Position numbers and translations under genes: made by a program. Source: Lachnospiraceae bacterium UBA938 (GTDB taxonomy: Bacteria > Bacillota > Clostridia > Lachnospirales > Lachnospiraceae). Taken from it: a stretch of DNA of 18,889 nucleotides. Under the pieces are notes generated by a model. That model worked only from the letters and a program-made list of their open reading frames with translations. It did no database searches and was not told where the DNA came from. The stretch spans positions 1 through 18,889 of the forward strand of contig DBDG01000026.1 of the NCBI GenBank assembly GCA_002293475.1, written 5' to 3'. This document shows positions 14,433-18,889 of this stretch, one piece after another. How positions within the stretch are numbered: the stretch's first letter is position 1; each line of letters begins with the position of its first letter.

Positions 14433-15791
14433 TTATTCAAACCGCAGTCCGTCTACCCAGAATTCTATTTTACCCCCTGCCGTGTCGGGATCGGACTCAT
14501 TGCAAGACCAGCCAAATGGTATATTGCAGTATGACCAGCTGCTGTCCAGCTCCAGCGTAACCTGCTGCCAGTCAGCTTGTAAATTCACTGCCTCGACAAT
14601 CTGCTCCCCTCCGTCGCACTCAACGAAAAATCTTACCGAACCGCCGCTGCCTTTTACATTGAACACCATCTTACTTACTTTGGACAGATCCGGCCCCTTT
14701 TCTCCAGGATCAGCCTGATAATTACCCTCAACTAACAGCATCATTACTCCGGACCAATGATCACCGATATCCGGCGGTTGATAACTAAACTGCATGGATG
14801 TTTTTCCACTATAACTTTGACTTGGATCCTCGGGATCCATGCTTACGGAATTATCTGACCCATTGCTTAACATTCCCATAAGGGCTAATGAGCTGTATAC
14901 GTTGCTTATGGCACCGTCATCCTGTAACATAATATATTGGGGAGCCGGTCTAGAGGAAGGGCTGCTTGATGGCAGCGGAGATGATTCGCGTACCCAAGTT
15001 GCATAAAGATCCTGATTCTCAATATAATAGTCGCCGGTACCATATTGACCTGCCGCAGCATTGGGATCCGGATCCCAGCCTCGGAAAACATAGCCTTCGC
15101 GTTCCGGTATTTCCTCCGGCAGGACGATACCTTGTTCGCCGATCATCATGACAGTGTCAAACAGCTGTTCTGCACCGGAGCCATAGTTAAGCCACAGGCT
15201 TACCGATATTTCTTCCGGTGCCCATATGGCATAAAGCACGATATCCTCCTTGCCTGAATACATCGCGCCAGATTCATAGAGACCGGCTTGATTTTCCGAT
15301 GCCGCCGCATCTTCGTGCCAGCCACAGAATCTAAACCTGTCACGTGCCGGTACGGTATCAGTCAGTCTGACGGACTGGTCGGTAATCAAGTCTGTGACTT
15401 CATCCAGTTTTTTTACTGTTCCGTCATTATAAGCATAAGCAATCTTGAACACTTTCCGGTTCCATACCGCATATAACGTAATATTGCCTTCCTTGGCATA
15501 AGCTGCCCCGGATTCATAACTTGCTGTCACCGCTTCCTGATCAGGATCCCAACCCTGGAAATCATAGCCTTCACGTTCGGGTTTGTGGGAAACTAGGTTG
15601 ACATTTTCACCTCTTGGCTTTACTGTCACCTCACTCAAATACGTATTGCCGATGCCGTCATTATAGGCATAGCGGATGGTATACTCCCGCGGAATCCCGA
15701 CAAGCAATATCGCTATAATGACAATGGTAATTGCTGTCACTGAAATAATTACATAGGGATGCCGCCTCCATAATTCTTTGATACTTTTCAC
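14433..15791 (-). CDS. Membrane-anchored InlB-type repeat protein with C-terminal jelly-roll-like domain
   Basis: The 452-residue protein has a basic N-terminus, one membrane segment (about 13-32), then three repeats of about 75 residues (37-111, 112-190, 191-267). Each has the InlB B-repeat / Flg_new pattern: a YAYNDG-like first strand, PEREGYxFxGW in the middle and LYAxW at the end. A Ser/Pro linker (269-285) leads to a C-terminal domain (about 286-452) whose strands (MVFNVKGSGGSVRFFVEC, WQQVTLEL, KIEFWVDGLRF) resemble carbohydrate-binding jelly rolls of the CBM11/CIA30 kind; this last match is weaker. There is no sortase motif, so it is anchored by the N-terminal helix with its repeats outside. 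Start is GTG behind GGGAG. It is encoded 33 bases after the CHAT gene. Confidence 0.8.
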   Translation of the reverse strand: MKSIKELWRRHPYVIISVTAITIVIIAILLVGIPREYTIRYAYNDGIGNTYLSEVTVKPRGENVNLVSHKPEREGYDFQGWDPDQEAVTASYESGAAYAKEGNITLYAVWNRKVFKIAYAYNDGTVKKLDEVTDLITDQSVRLTDTVPARDRFRFCGWHEDAAASENQAGLYESGAMYSGKEDIVLYAIWAPEEISVSLWLNYGSGAEQLFDTVMMIGEQGIVLPEEIPEREGYVFRGWDPDPNAAAGQYGTGDYYIENQDLYATWVRESSPLPSSSPSSRPAPQYIMLQDDGAISNVYSSLALMGMLSNGSDNSVSMDPEDPSQSYSGKTSMQFSYQPPDIGDHWSGVMMLLVEGNYQADPGEKGPDLSKVSKMVFNVKGSGGSVRFFVECDGGEQIVEAVNLQADWQQVTLELDSSWSYCNIPFGWSCNESDPDTAGGKIEFWVDGLRFE

Positions 15792-15805
15792 GTCAACTCC
15801 CGTCT

Positions 15806-15820
15806 GTGCGCCACGCGCAC
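15806..15820 (-). other. Short GC hairpin between CHAT and repeat-protein genes
   Basis: GTGCGC and GCGCAC pair over 6 bp with a 3-base loop, immediately before the GGGAG ribosome site of the repeat protein. It has no T-tail. Confidence 0.5.
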
Positions 15821-15824
15821 GGGC

Positions 15825-17075
15825 CTATCTATTGCTCTTATGATAAATGCTGATCCCCCATGATACGGTTATGTAAAAAGCCGCTATCAAGATTCCGGCC
15901 GCGCCTGCTTTCCAGTGCCAGATACCTGATACATAATAAAGCAGGGGCACTGACAGCAGACCCGCCGCCCCGATAATGAGGCCGCCCCGCCAGTCCACCG
16001 GTGATCCGGGAACTGGCGGCAGAACCGCCTTACCGAGAATATCCTCAAAAGAACAGGAAGGATCATAATCTGCCGCGATGTAAACTACTTGACTATTGTC
16101 CTGATCATTCCTCTGCGCGAAACGGGTCATCCGCAATGCTTCCGTGAAAGAACCTTGCCAGGTTTTATCAGTAAAAAGACGCTTTATTATATCTCCGGCA
16201 AAATACGACTCGATCTGGCCATTGAGACCAGTCCGATATTTTGCCGCCCCGATATTCCCGATGTAGACAGCGGAACCTTCTTGCCGGATAAAAGCCTTCA
16301 GTAACGTCTCCGGCCATTCCGTCGCCCTGTTTCCGCTACCGGCCAGCCCATTCTCAGCCGAATGGCAGCAATCCGCCAAGACAAAACGGGGAAACCTGAC
16401 CGGCTTAATTGCAGCGGCTTTACAATAAGGCGCTTGGCCGTCCGTCAAGAAGGCATCTTTTTCCGCATGCGAGGCTATCATGATGAAATCACAGTCACTC
16501 AGCCGGCGCAGCAGCTCCGACCGTGCCGTAACCAGATCACATTTATCGGTTTTCATCAGGATATTGCTAAAATCCACCTTTCTGCTTAGGACATGGCCCG
16601 AAGTGCCCAGTGGATTACTAGCCTCCTTCTTTGTCTGAAAAAAGCAGGCCACCAGTTCTTCCTTGGCGATAGTCATCCCACGGTAAGATGAACCTAGCAG
16701 CGTCCTCATTAAAGGTAATTCCTGCCATTCGACGGGAAACTGTTCGTCATCTGTATCACGCTCTATTAATGGAATAAATTCCCACGGCAGATCTGCCGTC
16801 AGCGTCTGGTCCAAAATCAATGTCATCCCCCTTTTTTTAATCGTCAGATATTTATTTCTTATCAGTCTATGAAAATCCATCGGGACAAATGCTTTTAGCC
16901 GCGCCGCTTGCTGCCGCCTGATTAAGGATATGGGCATGGCAGGGGCTTTTTTCGCGATGTCATTTATCTCTGACTGTTCCTTCCGGCTCAGACTCTCCGG
17001 GCTTTTATAGTGTCCGCCGCCCACGACGTGGAAATGAAGGAAATTGCTGTCATCTATTTTGATATTTACCCTCAT
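15825..17075 (-). CDS. Membrane-anchored CHAT-domain (caspase-like) protease
   Basis: The 416-residue protein begins with about 85 residues without recognised domain, then the CHAT pattern: DLPWEFIPL (95-103), the catalytic His in FIMIASHAEKD (H203), the nucleophile region FVLADCCHSAENG where C236 aligns with the usual LSAC cysteine (C237 adjacent), AVYIGNIG (269-276) in place of the common SLW strand, and the late helix FTEALRMTRFA. Two hydrophobic segments (about 365-384 and 389-408) fix it to the membrane with the protease in the cytoplasm. Known CHAT proteins act as regulated proteases in bacterial defence and cell-death systems; no TPR, NTPase or CRISPR genes are present here. ATG follows AGGGGGAAG and the gene is first behind a strong promoter. 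Substrate and trigger are unknown. Confidence 0.82.
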   Translation of the reverse strand: MRVNIKIDDSNFLHFHVVGGGHYKSPESLSRKEQSEINDIAKKAPAMPISLIRRQQAARLKAFVPMDFHRLIRNKYLTIKKRGMTLILDQTLTADLPWEFIPLIERDTDDEQFPVEWQELPLMRTLLGSSYRGMTIAKEELVACFFQTKKEASNPLGTSGHVLSRKVDFSNILMKTDKCDLVTARSELLRRLSDCDFIMIASHAEKDAFLTDGQAPYCKAAAIKPVRFPRFVLADCCHSAENGLAGSGNRATEWPETLLKAFIRQEGSAVYIGNIGAAKYRTGLNGQIESYFAGDIIKRLFTDKTWQGSFTEALRMTRFAQRNDQDNSQVVYIAADYDPSCSFEDILGKAVLPPVPGSPVDWRGGLIIGAAGLLSVPLLYYVSGIWHWKAGAAGILIAAFYITVSWGISIYHKSNR

Positions 17076-17171
17076 AGCGCTTCCCCCTGTCCTGCTACTG
17101 AAGTATATATGACAGACAAAATAATTCTTCCGTTTCTGACCGCCATTGCCTTAAGGTGGATATTTAAACTT

Positions 17172-17200
17172 ATTATATGGTATCATAAATAATTTATCAA
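17172..17200 (-). promoter_or_regulatory. Sigma-A promoter of the CHAT operon
   Basis: On the minus strand TTGATA (17200-17195), a 17-base spacer and a perfect TATAAT (17177-17172) are present. The leader to the CHAT ATG would be about 90 bases. Confidence 0.75.
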
Positions 17201-17488
17201 GTCCTTTTTATGTCTGTCTAATCTAATTAATGCTTGCGATTTTCTTTATTTTTATGGATTTTAGCGCTTTTATTTTTATTATTTTCAATATATTTATTGT
17301 ATAATAAACGAATTTAATTAAAAATCAATTTGTAGGTTTTATTCAAATATTTTACTATCGACTTGTTCAAGTACAGGATTTTTGAAATTGCCGCATTTCG
17401 TATGGATGACGGAAGATTTTTGCAAAAGTTCCCGGGCTGTAAATAGTTATCTTATCCGGATGAATGCAGCTTACTCACCTCCGGATGC
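17201..17488. other. Non-coding AT-rich spacer
   Basis: Very AT-rich from 17201 to about 17350, less so up to 17488. No ORF with a ribosome site or known RNA pattern was seen. It separates the CHAT operon promoter from the terminator of the secreted-protein gene. Confidence 0.6.
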
Positions 17489-17522
17489 AAAAAGCCACTG
17501 TAAGAGGCAATCCTACAGTGGC
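17489..17522 (-). terminator. Rho-independent terminator of the secreted-protein gene
   Basis: On the minus strand a perfect 9-bp stem GCCACTGTA/TACAGTGGC with an 11-base loop is followed directly by TTTTT. It lies 35 bases after the stop of the 155-residue gene. On the plus strand the T-run is four bases from the stem, so weak two-way action is possible. Confidence 0.88.
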
Positions 17523-17556
17523 CGCATTTTTATTGTAACCTATCTAATTGGAGGTA

Positions 17557-18024
17557 TTAGCTAAATATATTGTTCTTACTTATATAAATTTCCGCATATG
17601 CCATAATAGTGGTTGACCCGCCTTTTAATTTAAAATAATATTCACTTGAAGGCAAATTACTAAATGTTACATATTGATTTTCTGTACAATATATATATTG
17701 AGTTTCAACAGTCATATTTGTTCTTCCATCTATGCAAGCAATTGATATTCGTGAAGATGGTGAACCATCTGATCCTGCATTAATTTTAAGGGATAACGCA
17801 GAATTATATGGTTCAAACTTAAACGATGAATATTGAGTTGTACCAAAATATCCTCCACCAAATCCAAAAGGTTCATTATATATTGTTCTATTGTTTTCCC
17901 AACGCCAATCCCAAGTTTCCGTGGGGGGAGCATCAGAGCCCGCTTTTGCTGTCATCGGTAAGAAAAAACACATAATTAGTGCAACCGCTAGCATTGTTTT
18001 TGATAATTTATTAATCTGTTTCAT
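17557..18024 (-). CDS. Small secreted protein of unknown function
   Basis: The 155-residue precursor has a classical signal peptide (KQINKLSK, hydrophobic 11-22, likely cut after AKA at residue 28). The mature part of about 127 residues is rich in Trp, Tyr, Ser and Asn, with a glycine/aromatic stretch (FGFGGGYFGTTQY) and a later beta-looking half with two Cys (in SIACIDG and YIYCTEN) that could form a disulfide. No anchor motif is visible, so it is probably released. ATG follows AGAGGA. It has its own terminator and is monocistronic. AT-rich codon use differs from the sugar operon. No family is recognised; a bacteriocin-like or adhesion role is only a guess. Confidence 0.75.
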   Translation of the reverse strand: MKQINKLSKTMLAVALIMCFFLPMTAKAGSDAPPTETWDWRWENNRTIYNEPFGFGGGYFGTTQYSSFKFEPYNSALSLKINAGSDGSPSSRISIACIDGRTNMTVETQYIYCTENQYVTFSNLPSSEYYFKLKGGSTTIMAYAEIYISKNNIFS

Positions 18025-18145
18025 TATAATCCTCTTCCCTTCTTGAAGTTATTTGTATTCCTTCCAAGTAAATCAATTACAAAACCGAGTTGTTAAATAA
18101 TCAAGCTAATTATCATTTTAGCTTTTTGATATTTTTTATTATTAA

Positions 18146-18166
18146 TTAAAACATATATCACCTCCC
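18146..18166 (-). other. Strong ribosome site followed by a two-codon ORF
   Basis: On the minus strand GGGAGGTGAT (18166-18157) is ideally placed before ATG TTT TAA (18154-18146). A 7-bp AAGCTAA/TTAGCTT stem lies just downstream. It could be a minimal leader ORF of the secreted-protein gene 120 bases further on, or the start of a decayed gene. Confidence 0.4.
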
Positions 18167-18350
18167 ATTTACATCATAATAAAAGAAATTCAATATCCAA
18201 AAAACCGACCATTCCTTAAATACTCTTTAATACAAGGGAACATTTTAAGATAATCTGCAACAAAAATATATAACAAATCATCATAATAAGTATAACATCT
18301 ATAAAGTTATATTGCAATGCATTAGCTTAAAAACCCGCAAAGAAATATTT
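18167..18350. other. AT-rich spacer up to a broken plus-strand gene
   Basis: Together with 18025-18145 this makes about 325 bases without a real gene. It is AT-rich with no clear hairpin or promoter pair. Near 18350 composition changes abruptly to normal coding sequence, the likely point where the DJ-1 fragment was joined. Confidence 0.5.
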
Positions 18351-18353
18351 TAG

Positions 18354-18725
18354 CATCAACTGCCAACAGAATTTCTCTCTGCAGGCGCAACAGTGGGCGC
18401 AATTTGTGGGGCCACAACCTCTCTGGCAGGCGCAGGGCTGCTGGATAATCGTCCGCATACCAGCAACGGGGCCGGATTTCTTGATATGTTTTGCCCAGAC
18501 TATAAAGGGCAAGGTTTTTATGTTGACGAGCCTGCTGTAGCGGATAACAACCTTATCACCGCAGGCAGCACCGGAGGATTGCTGTGGGCGAGGCAAATTA
18601 TTGAGCGATTAGACATTTTTGCGCCGAACACGCTCGAAGCGTGGTACAATTATTTCAGCACCAGCAAGGCGGAACACTTTTTTACCCTTATGCAAACTTT
18701 GCCGTCTGACAAGGAGGGTGTCTAA
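18354..18725 (+). pseudogene. DJ-1/PfpI family protein, N-terminal part missing
   Basis: The frame from 18354 opens straight after an in-frame TAG and encodes about 123 residues matching the C-terminal two thirds of a DJ-1/PfpI class I glutamine-amidotransferase-like protein. The nucleophile-elbow segment VGAICGATTSLAGAGLL is present, then HTSNGAGF, NNLITAGSTGGLLWARQIIE and a helical tail. Family members are about 190-200 residues, so some 70-80 N-terminal residues, including the conserved acidic residue, are absent. No ribosome site precedes the GTG at 18393. It ends at TAA two bases before the next start, as in an intact operon. I infer a remnant left by deletion or rearrangement. Confidence 0.8.
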
Positions 18726-18726
18726 A

Positions 18727-18870
18727 ATGAAATATCATGGCGTATGTATCGCGGTGAAAGACGTGAATCGTTCCAAAGTGTTTTATCAGGAATTATTTGG
18801 GCTTGAGGTATTCCAAGACTATGGGATCAATATCTCTTTCGGCGGCTTTGGCGAGGGTCTTGTAACGTAA
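18727..18870 (+). pseudogene. Truncated VOC-family (glyoxalase/bleomycin-resistance-like) protein
   Basis: ATG follows AAGGAGGGTG, whose bases overlap the end of the DJ-1 fragment. The 47 residues begin like a VOC protein: YHGVCIAVKDVNRSKVFYQE with the first beta-alpha unit, then LFGLEVFQDYGINISFGG. The frame then turns to FGEGLVT and stops, although these proteins are normally about 120-140 residues. The last 20-40 bases probably belong to unrelated sequence joined to the gene, or a frameshift lies near 18845. Non-functional as it stands. Confidence 0.75.
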
Positions 18871-18889
18871 GCGCATAATCTTAGGGTGG

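Noticed and set aside
15825..17075. CHAT protease as part of a CRISPR type III-E (Craspase) system
   Set aside because: There are no TPR repeats, no Cas7-11-like gene and no CRISPR array in the window.

Overview
The window looks like chromosomal DNA of a Gram-positive Clostridia-type bacterium (Lachnospiraceae-like is my guess). The reasons are: strong AGGAGG-type ribosome sites before nearly every gene, a lipoprotein-type solute-binding protein, genes of balanced to moderately GC-rich composition set in very AT-rich spacers, and no outer-membrane genes. No rRNA, tRNA, CRISPR array or transposase gene was seen.

Region A (1-11850) is an alpha-glucoside/alpha-glucan utilisation locus. On the minus strand lies an operon: lipoprotein sugar-binding protein, two CUT1-type ABC permeases, and two different family GH65 phosphorylase-like enzymes. 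A LacI-family regulator on the plus strand runs tail to tail into the last GH65 gene. Divergent from it, on the minus strand, are a membrane-anchored right-handed beta-helix hydrolase-like protein (GH28/GH49 type) and a membrane-anchored F5/8 type C (CBM32-like) protein. Three near-identical 14-bp palindromes with a central CG, two at the transport operon promoter and one just ahead of the regulator gene, are probably its operators. The likely logic is cleavage or capture outside the cell, ABC import, then phosphorolysis inside. No ABC ATPase and no beta-phosphoglucomutase is in the window.

Region B (11850-12670) is mostly AT-rich and non-coding. It holds a GC-rich island with an open frame lacking a start codon and a long hairpin, a terminator-like hairpin, and one doubtful small ORF.

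Region C (12670-17200) is a minus-strand set of accessory genes: a membrane-anchored CHAT (caspase-like) protease, a membrane-anchored protein with three InlB/Flg_new-type repeats and a C-terminal jelly-roll-like domain, an unrecognised 154-residue protein, a YbaN/DUF454 membrane protein, and separately a C39-like papain-fold cysteine peptidase. The first four are spaced as an operon behind a good sigma-A promoter. This is the best candidate here for an undescribed system.

Region D (17200-18889) has a small secreted protein gene with its own terminator, a long AT-rich spacer containing a ribosome site followed by a two-codon ORF, and a broken plus-strand gene pair (a DJ-1/PfpI fragment lacking its N-terminal part and a VOC-domain fragment stopped after 47 residues).
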